Shown: positions 1 through 6,310 of the stretch, piece after piece
How positions within the stretch are numbered: position 1 is the stretch's first letter
Layout: each line of letters opens with the position of its first letter
Source: Deltaproteobacteria bacterium
GTDB taxonomy: Bacteria > Desulfobacterota > DSM-4660 > Desulfatiglandales > HGW-15
DNA: 9,805 bases
NCBI GenBank assembly: GCA_016929815.1
Contig: JAFGIC010000401.1
Location: 1 to 9,805, forward strand
Direction of reading: 5' to 3'
The notes under the pieces: generated by a model
Seen by the model: only the letters and a program-made list of their open reading frames with translations
What the model was told of the DNA's origin: nothing
The model's database searches: none
Made by a program: the position numbers and the translations under genes

Positions 1-2051
1 GCGTATATTAAAGATAAATTGCTCATATGATACGCCTCCTGCCAGATGAAGTCCCCCTGATCATATAATATAAAATAGTCTTCGTATGCCATGCCTGGAT
101 AGCCTTCCTGATACTTGTCTGCGAAGGTTACAAGCAACTTCGACTGATATCGGGAATCCAGTCGGGCGGTAAGAGTGCCCCCGTTGGGGAGATTAAAATT
201 ATGGCTGTATTTTGCGGTTAATGTCCAATCTGGGCAAAAGGTCTCCGGTTTGCCTGTATAATCCTGATCTTGGAACCTCGGATTTACAAAGTCAAATTCA
301 AGTTCAGTGTATTTGGAATTAAGATATGAGATTGAGAAATCCAATCTGTCATTTTTACTGATAATTGTGCTAGCTTCTACGTCCACTCCGTATTTGCGCA
401 ACTGACCGTTCGTAACGGTACCTAAGTCAGTCGCCCTGTTATTGTCAGGATCTGCAACCCTGCCGAACTCCTCCACCTTGTCTTTGTAGTCATAGTAAAA
501 GGCGGAGACGTTTACCTGAACCTTATTCCCGAAGAACCGGTTCTTTGACCCCACTGTATAGGCGTAAATCCGCTCCGGATCCATCTGTTTCAGGACATAC
601 CCAACGGCGCGATAACTGGATGACCAGTCAGCATATAACATCGAGTTCTCTGACATATCATACTCCACACCAATCTTGAAGTCCGGTTCCGAATATTTGG
701 TGGCCGCCTCCATAACCACTAAAAAGTCCTCGGGCGCGCCTGTCTCTGCAGCGCTTTTTAACATCTGCTCGCTCAGGTAGGTCTCATCATCGGATTTACG
801 GGCACCCGCGTTTATGCGGATATTATCTGAGACAGGGTAAGTGATATTGCCGAAAAAGGCATCCGTCGTCTGAGTAACAACCCTGTACTCGTAATAACCT
901 GTATCGGGCATATTCATCTCATTTGTATCGGACTTGTAATGGTTTGCACCCAGGATCCATTTTATACGCGAATCAGAGGAAGAGGCTATCCGCAGTTCAG
1001 CACCCTTCTCGCTTCCCTCCCGATCAATGCTGGAAGTAGTTGTCTCACCGGTAAACGGATTGGCCCTGCTCATGGTAGCGAACTCGTCCTCAACAAGATA
1101 TGACGGTATAAGTGTTAGTGACCCTAAACCAAAATCCCATTCAAAATGGCCAAATACCTTCTTCATCTTATGGTACCTGGGGGGCTGGGCGCCTCCTCCG
1201 GGACCCTGCACATTACTGTTATCCCAGGGGTCATCCACATCGCTCTCGCTGATAAAAGCGGCTGTACCGCTGTATCCGTGACCACCCCTATTCGTTAATT
1301 CGCCGGTCAATATAAAAGAAAGTCTATCACTGGGCTTAAATAATGCCTTGAGACGCGCGGACTTTGAGTCGTCGTCATCCGCTCCATTGGCCAGGTATCC
1401 GTCACGGACAGAGGTATTAAAAGCAGCACGCAAGGCCATCTTGTCACTGACCGGGGCATTAACCATCCCTTGCATCTGCAGGTTGTTATAATTCCCGTAT
1501 TCCAGGGTGCCGCCTGCCTCATATTTGTCGGTCTTTGGTTCCGCCGTCACAATATTTACAATTCCGCCAGGGGAACTGGTCGCGTAGAGTGTGCTTTGAG
1601 GGCCATAGAGGACTTCAACGCGCTCCATATCATAAAGCCCTGAGCCGCTTTTTCTCCGGGAACTGTATACGCCGTCCACGTTCACTGCAACGGTCGGGGT
1701 TGAAATGCTCATATCGTTCAAGGCGCCCATAGTTACGATGGTGTCGGCCATTCCCCGGAGCGAGACCCTCATGCCATCGCCCGCCGTATTGACAAACGCG
1801 TTGGAAATCTGGGATATGATTTCATCCAGGTCATTATATCCCAACTCTCTCAACTCATCCCCTGAAAAGCTCTGCATGGCTATCGCAACCTTTTGCTGGT
1901 TTTCCTCCCTCTTCTGGGCTGTAACCGTTATCTCTTCGAGTGTAAATTCATCCGTATTACCTTCTTGAGCTTTTACAAAACTGAAATTGCTGGAAACAAA
2001 TACCGATCCCAATGCTACCGTAAAAAACACCATAAAAAATTTTGCCCTCAT
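1..2051 (-). CDS. TonB-dependent outer-membrane receptor, C-terminus cut off by the window edge
   Basis: The reading frame is open from ATG at 2051-2049 to the left edge, giving 683 complete codons. Alignment with the paralogue at 3573-5705 suggests that only about 40 residues are missing. An AGGAGG at 2057-2062, 5 nt before the ATG, fixes the start. The protein begins with a signal peptide ending near VKAQ (residue 29). A TonB-box-like LEEITVTA follows at about 38-45, then a plug domain with RVSLRG (95-100), DMERVEVLYGPQSTLYA (141-157) and SSPGGIVNIVTAEP (159-172), and then a long beta-barrel. Known for the family: energised, high-affinity import across the outer membrane using TonB-ExbBD. 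The substrate cannot be read from the sequence. The N-terminal half is closely similar to the second receptor, and both keep the segment DVDDPWDNS (271-279 here). It is the last visible gene of a receptor/cupin-like/receptor cluster. The truncation is a window effect, not a mutation. Confidence 0.93.
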   Translation of the reverse strand, partial: MRAKFFMVFFTVALGSVFVSSNFSFVKAQEGNTDEFTLEEITVTAQKREENQQKVAIAMQSFSGDELRELGYNDLDEIISQISNAFVNTAGDGMRVSLRGMADTIVTMGALNDMSISTPTVAVNVDGVYSSRRKSGSGLYDMERVEVLYGPQSTLYATSSPGGIVNIVTAEPKTDKYEAGGTLEYGNYNNLQMQGMVNAPVSDKMALRAAFNTSVRDGYLANGADDDDSKSARLKALFKPSDRLSFILTGELTNRGGHGYSGTAAFISESDVDDPWDNSNVQGPGGGAQPPRYHKMKKVFGHFEWDFGLGSLTLIPSYLVEDEFATMSRANPFTGETTTSSIDREGSEKGAELRIASSSDSRIKWILGANHYKSDTNEMNMPDTGYYEYRVVTQTTDAFFGNITYPVSDNIRINAGARKSDDETYLSEQMLKSAAETGAPEDFLVVMEAATKYSEPDFKIGVEYDMSENSMLYADWSSSYRAVGYVLKQMDPERIYAYTVGSKNRFFGNKVQVNVSAFYYDYKDKVEEFGRVADPDNNRATDLGTVTNGQLRKYGVDVEASTIISKNDRLDFSISYLNSKYTELEFDFVNPRFQDQDYTGKPETFCPDWTLTAKYSHNFNLPNGGTLTARLDSRYQSKLLVTFADKYQEGYPGMAYEDYFILYDQGDFIWQEAYHMSNLSLIY

Positions 2052-2375
2052 CGATTCCTCCTAATTAAAATTATTATGATATTCTTTAAAGCCGGCGATT
2101 CCATGCTAAAACATCTTATCAATCTAAAGGATTTTTCAAATCGACTTTACATCCGCAACCGGACAGGGCTTCTCAATAAGTCGATCCTTAAATCGAAACT
2201 TTTTGGGTAGAGATTTCAACGGTCAGCAACTATTTAATTATATTCAAGGTTTTTCTGAAAGCTAATGACTGGCAGTGTTCATCCGAAAATAGCAATTTTC
2301 GGATGAACACTAGCCGCAAATGACAACTATGCATTCTCCTCACACTTCAAAGAGTATCAGGATTATTTTAAACCT
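2052..2375. other. 324-nt intergenic spacer between the Tat cupin-like gene and the second receptor gene
   Basis: No gene is supported here. Seen directly: a perfect hairpin at 2274-2311 (separate entry); an 8-bp inverted repeat, ATCGACTT at 2140-2147 and AAGTCGAT at 2178-2185; a small dyad TCGAT-N6-ATCGA at 2181-2196; and the receptor's ribosome-binding site at 2057-2062. On the minus strand a perfect TATAAT lies at 2242-2237, just past the hairpin and about 185 nt upstream of the receptor start. Its -35 region (TTAGCT at 17-nt spacing) is poor, so a promoter there is only possible. No GG-N10-GC sigma-54 pattern and no TTCACA half-site was found on the minus strand. The second receptor may therefore be reached by read-through from upstream or by its own vegetative promoter. 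Confidence 0.6.
2271..2315. repeat. Perfect 17-bp inverted repeat (stem-loop) downstream of the cupin-like gene
   Basis: The left arm AGTGTTCATCCGAAAAT (2274-2290) and right arm ATTTTCGGATGAACACT (2295-2311) are exact reverse complements around a 4-nt loop AGCA. GGC (2271-2273) and GCC (2313-2315) add three pairs across a one-base bulge. It starts about 60 nt after the stop codon of the cupin-like gene. No T-run follows on the minus strand, so it is not a classical intrinsic terminator. It could stabilise the upstream mRNA, reduce read-through into the second receptor, or be a copy of a dispersed palindromic repeat. The pairing is certain; the role is not. Confidence 0.85.
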
Positions 2376-3473
2376 TTAGCCATATACTGCCCCGGGCAGT
2401 TCAGGCCCGGCAACTATCTCAAGAAAGTTGAAGGGCTTGGTTGCCTTTGTGACCTTAAACGGACCGTGCACCGTATCGGCCGGCACATATAAATAGCAGG
2501 TCTTGTTAATGATATGTTTTTCCTTCTCAGGACCTATGATAAGCTCAACCTCTGCCCCAAGGTCTGTGCAGTCCTTCAGGTCCGTACCAAGGAATATAAA
2601 TAATGATCCATATTCATGGGTCTGCTTATCGATAACTCCATATGGAGCCCCCTTCGGGTTGTACCTTATTATCCGTGTCAGCGCGCCCCCGGCTATCTTT
2701 GTGCAATCCGTATATGCAATCCATTTGCCGCCCTCCGGGTCTTTCATATCCTTGACCCCTGACAGCAAATATTTGTCGAATATGTAATTGCTTGTCTTTG
2801 CCTTTTCCTTTTCCGCCTCACTTAATCCCTCAACCTCAGGCATTCCGCCCGAAGCGCCACCGGGAGCGCCGCCCGGCATGCCGCCCTGAGTGGCCTTCCC
2901 TATCCGGACATTTACCCATGACATCTCCGTATTGATCTTTTTAACCTTCCAGGGGCAATGCCACTGGCCATTGGGCAGATAGACCGCCGTGGACTTGGTA
3001 ATTTCGTATCTCTCGAGCCATTTGCCTTTGCCCAGGAAAAAGTCCACCTCCGCTCCCAGATCCATGGGATCATCGGGATTATTGCCGAGATGAATGAGAT
3101 ATTCTATCTCCCCGTCATGCTTCTCAGGCGCGTCGTGTCCGGGCATTGGGCCGGGGGGCGGCATCCTTCCGATGATTATCCCGGAAAATCCCTCAGGGGT
3201 GATACCGCCGCCCATGGGAAACATCTGTATGCCACGTTCAGTTGGCTCGCTCTTTACGGCCAATGTAATGTATTTACCGTATTTTGTCCCGTCATCCTTT
3301 GGTTGACCCGCCATGGCGCCCCCGCCTCCCTGAGGAGGCACTGCCTGCCCCTGTGGCGCGCCCTCGGCTGCAAACAACCTGCCGGCCGGTCCGGCCAGCA
3401 TGCCTGCGCCTATAGTCATTGAACTCATTGAGATAAATTGCCGTCTTCCTATGTGACGCTTTAATAAACCCAT
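2376..3473 (-). CDS. Tat-exported protein with two cupin-like domains
   Basis: This is a 365-residue protein starting at ATG 3473, with AGGAGG at 3481-3486 (7-nt spacing). The N-terminus has a twin-arginine signal, GRRQFIS (residues 9-15), then a hydrophobic stretch and a probable cleavage site near FAA (34-36). It is therefore likely exported folded, with a cofactor or metal, to the periplasm. A Gly/Pro/Ala/Gln-rich segment (about 38-58) precedes two related domains. Domain 1 has DLGAEV (138-143) and YLPNGQWHCPWKV (165-177). Domain 2 has DLGAEV (304-309) and YVPADTVHGPFKV (329-341). The order LG, DLGAEV, G, IxK or INK, YxP(x)4HxPxKV is kept in both, indicating internal duplication. A Gly/Met/Pro-rich linker (about 194-212) separates them. 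The P(x)4H element resembles cupin motif 2, but a canonical motif 1 with two histidines is not clear. Substrate or metal binding is inferred from the fold and export; no enzyme activity can be assigned. The gene lies between two receptors in the same direction, suggesting a periplasmic partner. Confidence 0.85.
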   Translation of the reverse strand: MGLLKRHIGRRQFISMSSMTIGAGMLAGPAGRLFAAEGAPQGQAVPPQGGGGAMAGQPKDDGTKYGKYITLAVKSEPTERGIQMFPMGGGITPEGFSGIIIGRMPPPGPMPGHDAPEKHDGEIEYLIHLGNNPDDPMDLGAEVDFFLGKGKWLERYEITKSTAVYLPNGQWHCPWKVKKINTEMSWVNVRIGKATQGGMPGGAPGGASGGMPEVEGLSEAEKEKAKTSNYIFDKYLLSGVKDMKDPEGGKWIAYTDCTKIAGGALTRIIRYNPKGAPYGVIDKQTHEYGSLFIFLGTDLKDCTDLGAEVELIIGPEKEKHIINKTCYLYVPADTVHGPFKVTKATKPFNFLEIVAGPELPGAVYG

Positions 3474-3528
3474 TATTTATCCTCCTTTATTATTGAAAAA
3501 TATTATTCCTGCACTGCATTTCCAAACC

Positions 3529-3568
3529 GGCCGCATCTTCGACGTCAGCCTGTTTTAAAAAAGCGGCC
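3529..3568. repeat. GC-only inverted repeat in the receptor/cupin-like gap
   Basis: GGCCGC at 3529-3534 and GCGGCC at 3563-3568 are exact reverse complements separated by 28 nt. On the minus strand the structure begins 4 nt after the TAA of the receptor gene (3573-3575) and lies within the 99-nt gap before the cupin-like gene. A 6-bp all-GC stem with a long loop could be an intercistronic RNA structure tuning expression of the downstream gene. The T-run on the minus strand (from 3562 down) falls inside the loop, not after the stem, so it is not an intrinsic terminator. Function is unknown and chance is possible. Confidence 0.4.
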
Positions 3569-3572
3569 TCTC

Positions 3573-5705
3573 TTAATATTTCACCGACAAAACAAGGCCG
3601 TATGTCCTCGGCGGACCTATCATCATCTCTGCAAACATCAGGTTTCTTTTAACGGCATAGTTTTCCACATTCTTTACATAGCCGGCCAATGTCCACTTTC
3701 CATCAGGATGGGCATAGGTCAGGGCAAGATTGCTCAGATGGTATGCCTCTTGATCTCTATAACCTCGAAAATCCATAACAATCGGCGGGGGTCCCCCAAT
3801 CATCACGCTGGCCTCTTCCATAAAAGAAATAAGCTGTGCCGTCTGGTAACGGATATCGAAATGGCCCGTCAACGTGCTGTCATTCGGAAGATTAAAGATA
3901 TGGTCGTAATTGGCAGTGACAGTCCACTCAGGCGTGAAGGTTGGCTCTTTTCCCGAATAAACAAGATCGGGCAAGTTCGGGGAGTAATATTCAAACACCA
4001 TGTCGTCAAATTCAGCATGCACCCAGGAGACCTGGAGGCTAACTCTGTCGTTAGCGGATAAAATCATATCTGCCTGCAGATCTGATCCTATCATAAGCTT
4101 ATTGCCTTGAGTTTCTCCTCCGTCATCCTTCAAACCCGTAACAGGGTCATCCATATGATTTTCTGCCGGGTAGTTCTCGTACATATAATGATAAGCAGAC
4201 CAGTTTAACTGTAATTTATTGCCGAAAAACCGGTTCTTTGCGCCTATTGTGTATGACATCAACGTTTCGGGCTCACTCTCGGCGCCGCCCATGGAACCGA
4301 CTCGATAACCGGTTGAATTATCCGCATAAAGCATTGAGTTTTCACCCAGGTCATACTCAAAGCCGATCTTATGATCAAAGCCGTCATAATACAAAAATGA
4401 AAGCCTGTCATTAGCACCCCTGCCGGCGTCAACACCGCCAAAGTGACCTTCATTCCAGTCATCACTGTAACGCAAACCGCCGGTTACGCGAAACCTGTCA
4501 GTAACAGGATAGGTAACGTTGCCGTAAAGGGCCCATGACCTGATCTCGTTATGCGTTCCGTTCCAGTAGGGGGTGCCTACAGTTATACCTATACCTTGCT
4601 GCTTAAATCTGTATATATTGCCACCGAAAATCCATTTGAAGCTGAAATCTTCGGATGAGGTGATGCGGGCCTCAGCACCTTTTTCGGTCTGCCGGTTATC
4701 CATGAAGTTAGTGTACTCTTCTCCTGTAAACATGCTCGTCATGGTCATAGTGGCCTTCTCTTCCATCCTGGAATATGCGGGTAATATGGTCAACGTCCCG
4801 ATGCCAAGATCCCAGTCAAACTGTATATTAAAATCATCAACGGTTCTTTTCCTGGGGACAGGGGCGTCGTCTTCGCTGTTATCCCATGGGTCATCCACAT
4901 CATCCTGATCTTTAAACATATCAATTCTGCCTATTCCCATACCCTGGTCCAACAGATACTGCCCGCTCAGGGTGATTGAAAATTTGTCGGTGGGTTTAAA
5001 CATTGTTTTAATACGGACAGCCTTCGTGTTGTCATCATCCGATCCGTTGGACATATATGGCCCACGTGAAGATGTCATAAAGGATGTCCTTATGGCAATC
5101 CTGCTGCCAATAGGGACGTTCAGCATGCCTTCCGTTTGCATGTTGCGATAATTGCCGAATTCGACCTTTCCGGACATGTCATATTGATCGATTTTAGGGC
5201 TGCCTGTGACGACATTCACTATTCCTCCGGGGGAGTTGCTGGCATAGATGGTGCTTTGAGGACCCATAAGGACTTCCACCCTTTCAAGGTCGAACATATT
5301 TGCCCCACTCTTTCTTCCCGCTGTAAATACCCCGTCCGTGTTAACGGCAACAACAGGCATGGAATTACTGATAGTGTACAAGTCGCCTCGATGGGTTTCA
5401 GTACTGCTGATTCCACGGATTGAAACTCGTAAACCATCGCCGGCCTCGTTAATAAATACATTGGAGGCCCTTAAAATCATTTCATCGAGATCGCTGTTGC
5501 CGAGTTCCTTCATCTCCTCGCCTGAAATAACGTCCATGGTTATAGGGACCTTCTGCTGATTCTCTTCACGCTTCTGGGCCGTTACCGTTATCTCTTCAAG
5601 TGTGAATTCATCCGATCCCTGAGCTTTGAGTGTCGATACATCAGTGAAAATGAAAACAATTCCCAATCCTAGTGTAAAAAATTCTGCAAATAATCTTCTC
5701 ATCAT
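3573..5705 (-). CDS. TonB-dependent outer-membrane receptor (complete)
   Basis: This 710-residue receptor starts at ATG 5705. AGGAGG at 5711-5716 (5-nt spacing) and the signal peptide MMRRLFAEFF... ending near LKAQ (29) support this start over an in-frame ATG at 5813. The mature N-terminus has a TonB-box-like LEEITVTA (36-43). The plug follows with RVSIRG (93-98), DLERVEVLMGPQSTIYA (139-155) and SNSPGGIVNVVTGSP (156-170). The rest is beta-barrel and ends in an aromatic residue, SVKY, as outer-membrane barrels do. Length is normal for the family. The role known for the family is TonB-driven import of a scarce or bulky compound; the ligand is unknown. It is a paralogue of the receptor at 1-2051: the mature N-termini share an EFTLEEITVTAQKREENQQK block, and both keep the D-V-D-D-P-W-D-N-S segment (269-277 here). 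It is the first gene after the regulatory spacer and so the probable head of the transport operon. Confidence 0.95.
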   Translation of the reverse strand: MMRRLFAEFFTLGLGIVFIFTDVSTLKAQGSDEFTLEEITVTAQKREENQQKVPITMDVISGEEMKELGNSDLDEMILRASNVFINEAGDGLRVSIRGISSTETHRGDLYTISNSMPVVAVNTDGVFTAGRKSGANMFDLERVEVLMGPQSTIYASNSPGGIVNVVTGSPKIDQYDMSGKVEFGNYRNMQTEGMLNVPIGSRIAIRTSFMTSSRGPYMSNGSDDDNTKAVRIKTMFKPTDKFSITLSGQYLLDQGMGIGRIDMFKDQDDVDDPWDNSEDDAPVPRKRTVDDFNIQFDWDLGIGTLTILPAYSRMEEKATMTMTSMFTGEEYTNFMDNRQTEKGAEARITSSEDFSFKWIFGGNIYRFKQQGIGITVGTPYWNGTHNEIRSWALYGNVTYPVTDRFRVTGGLRYSDDWNEGHFGGVDAGRGANDRLSFLYYDGFDHKIGFEYDLGENSMLYADNSTGYRVGSMGGAESEPETLMSYTIGAKNRFFGNKLQLNWSAYHYMYENYPAENHMDDPVTGLKDDGGETQGNKLMIGSDLQADMILSANDRVSLQVSWVHAEFDDMVFEYYSPNLPDLVYSGKEPTFTPEWTVTANYDHIFNLPNDSTLTGHFDIRYQTAQLISFMEEASVMIGGPPPIVMDFRGYRDQEAYHLSNLALTYAHPDGKWTLAGYVKNVENYAVKRNLMFAEMMIGPPRTYGLVLSVKY

Positions 5706-5710
5706 AGATT

Positions 5711-5716
5711 CCTCCT
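5711..5716 (-). promoter_or_regulatory. Ribosome-binding site that decides the receptor start
   Basis: AGGAGG on the minus strand, five bases before ATG 5705. The frame stays open upstream to an ATG at 5813, which would add 36 residues in front of a clear signal peptide. This site argues for the shorter protein. The same AGGAGG with the same spacing precedes the paralogous receptor at 2057-2062. Confidence 0.85.
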
Positions 5717-5955
5717 GCTTGTTTTTGTAGTGTATTTTAAGGACGGCCATTCCGGTATAATTCTCAACAGAGAAAAAATATATATCCAACTGAAATTCAA
5801 AATATTGGATCACGTGGAAATTGTTACTTATTTTTATGGTAATCTTGGTTGCCAGTTGTTTATGAAAAGATACTCTGTAAAAGGCCTATATAAGCTTAAT
5901 ATATTCTCTCTACCGTATCGCTTTGCTTATCATGGTGTTTACTGCCAGATGAATC

Positions 5956-5971
5956 TGCATGAAAAATGCCA
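5956..5971 (-). promoter_or_regulatory. Candidate sigma-54 (-24/-12) promoter for the receptor operon
   Basis: Read on the minus strand, 5971 to 5956 is TGGCAT-N5-ATGCA, against the consensus TGGCAC-N5-TTGCA, with the required GG-N10-GC spacing and a T-rich centre. Scanning the spacer for GC-N10-CC on the plus strand, this was the only hit. The predicted start of transcription is near 5945, about 240 nt before the receptor ATG. Support from context: the neighbouring regulator has an intact GAFTGA sigma-54 contact motif, and a half-site cluster lies about 260-330 bp upstream, a workable enhancer distance. The element is also partly self-complementary (TGCAT/ATGCC), which is an alternative explanation. 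Confidence 0.55.
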
Positions 5972-6202
5972 AAACCTGATATTCAATAGTGCTTTTAAAA
6001 CCCTTAACTCTATTGACATCAAAATCATAAGATTGATGACTATTTTCAAAGTGCATTATTGTTTTCGGAAAGCTTTGATGACAGGAATTTTTAAAAGTTA
6101 AAATATATTTTTACGGCTGCAGGGACTTTTATCCCGCCTGGCTATATGATAAAATTATTTAGAAATTTTAAAAGAGGTCGCAGGCATAAACTGTGCATAG
6201 TG

Positions 6203-6273
6203 CTTCACAGTTGTGAACCATTTACTTCACATAATGATTATTTTGTGAAGGGAATACACTAAATCTGTTCACA
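6203..6273. promoter_or_regulatory. Cluster of five (C/G)TTCACA half-sites, probable enhancer or operator
   Basis: TTCACA occurs at 6204-6209, 6226-6231 and 6268-6273, and its complement TGTGAA at 6212-6217 and 6244-6249. Two pairs form dyads: TTCACA-N2-TGTGAA (6204-6217) and CTTCACA-N12-TGTGAAG (6225-6250). The three direct copies start 22 and 42 bp apart, close to two and four helical turns, so they would lie on one face of the DNA. Either hexamer is expected by chance about once per 2 kb. The cluster starts 38 bp past the regulator's stop codon and lies upstream of the sigma-54 promoter candidate. The likeliest ligand is the adjacent NtrC-type regulator; this is inference. Confidence 0.65.
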
Positions 6274-6310
6274 ATCTGTAGACTCTGTCAGAATACTACT
6301 GAATTTATAT

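Larger units (their letters stand above)
5706..6310. other. 605-nt regulatory spacer between the response regulator and the receptor operon
   Basis: This AT-rich stretch has no credible gene. A plus-strand open frame of 123 codons (5730-6101) has no ribosome-binding site, a GTG start and an unremarkable low-complexity product. The spacer holds the CTTCACA cluster (6203-6273) and the sigma-54 promoter candidate (5956-5971). If that promoter is real, the receptor mRNA has a leader of about 240 nt (about 5945 to 5706), in which I see no recognisable riboswitch. A weak GGGA/TCCC hairpin around 6122-6135, followed on the minus strand by a T/A-rich run, could end the regulator transcript, but it is short and imperfect. 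Confidence 0.6.

Noticed and set aside
1893..2210. Plus-strand open frame of 105 codons over the 5' end of the second receptor gene
   Set aside because: It overlaps the well-supported start, ribosome-binding site and signal peptide of the receptor on the other strand and has no domain signature.
2274..2311. Hairpin as a classical Rho-independent terminator
   Set aside because: No T-run follows the stem on the minus strand, the strand on which all genes are transcribed.
2958..3422. Plus-strand open frame of 154 codons inside the Tat protein gene
   Set aside because: It lies entirely antisense to a gene with a Tat signal and conserved repeats; its product has no family features.
5706..5813. 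N-terminal extension of the complete receptor from an upstream ATG
   Set aside because: It would place 36 residues before a proper signal peptide, and AGGAGG sits directly before the internal ATG at 5705.
5730..6101. Plus-strand open frame of 123 codons in the regulatory spacer
   Set aside because: It begins with GTG and no ribosome-binding site, its product has no recognisable domain, and it runs antisense through the promoter candidate. The AT-rich region gives open frames by chance.
6203..6250. CRP or FNR binding site
   Set aside because: CRP needs TGTGA-N6-TCACA, but the facing half-sites here are separated by other distances. FNR needs TTGAT-N4-ATCAA, which is absent.
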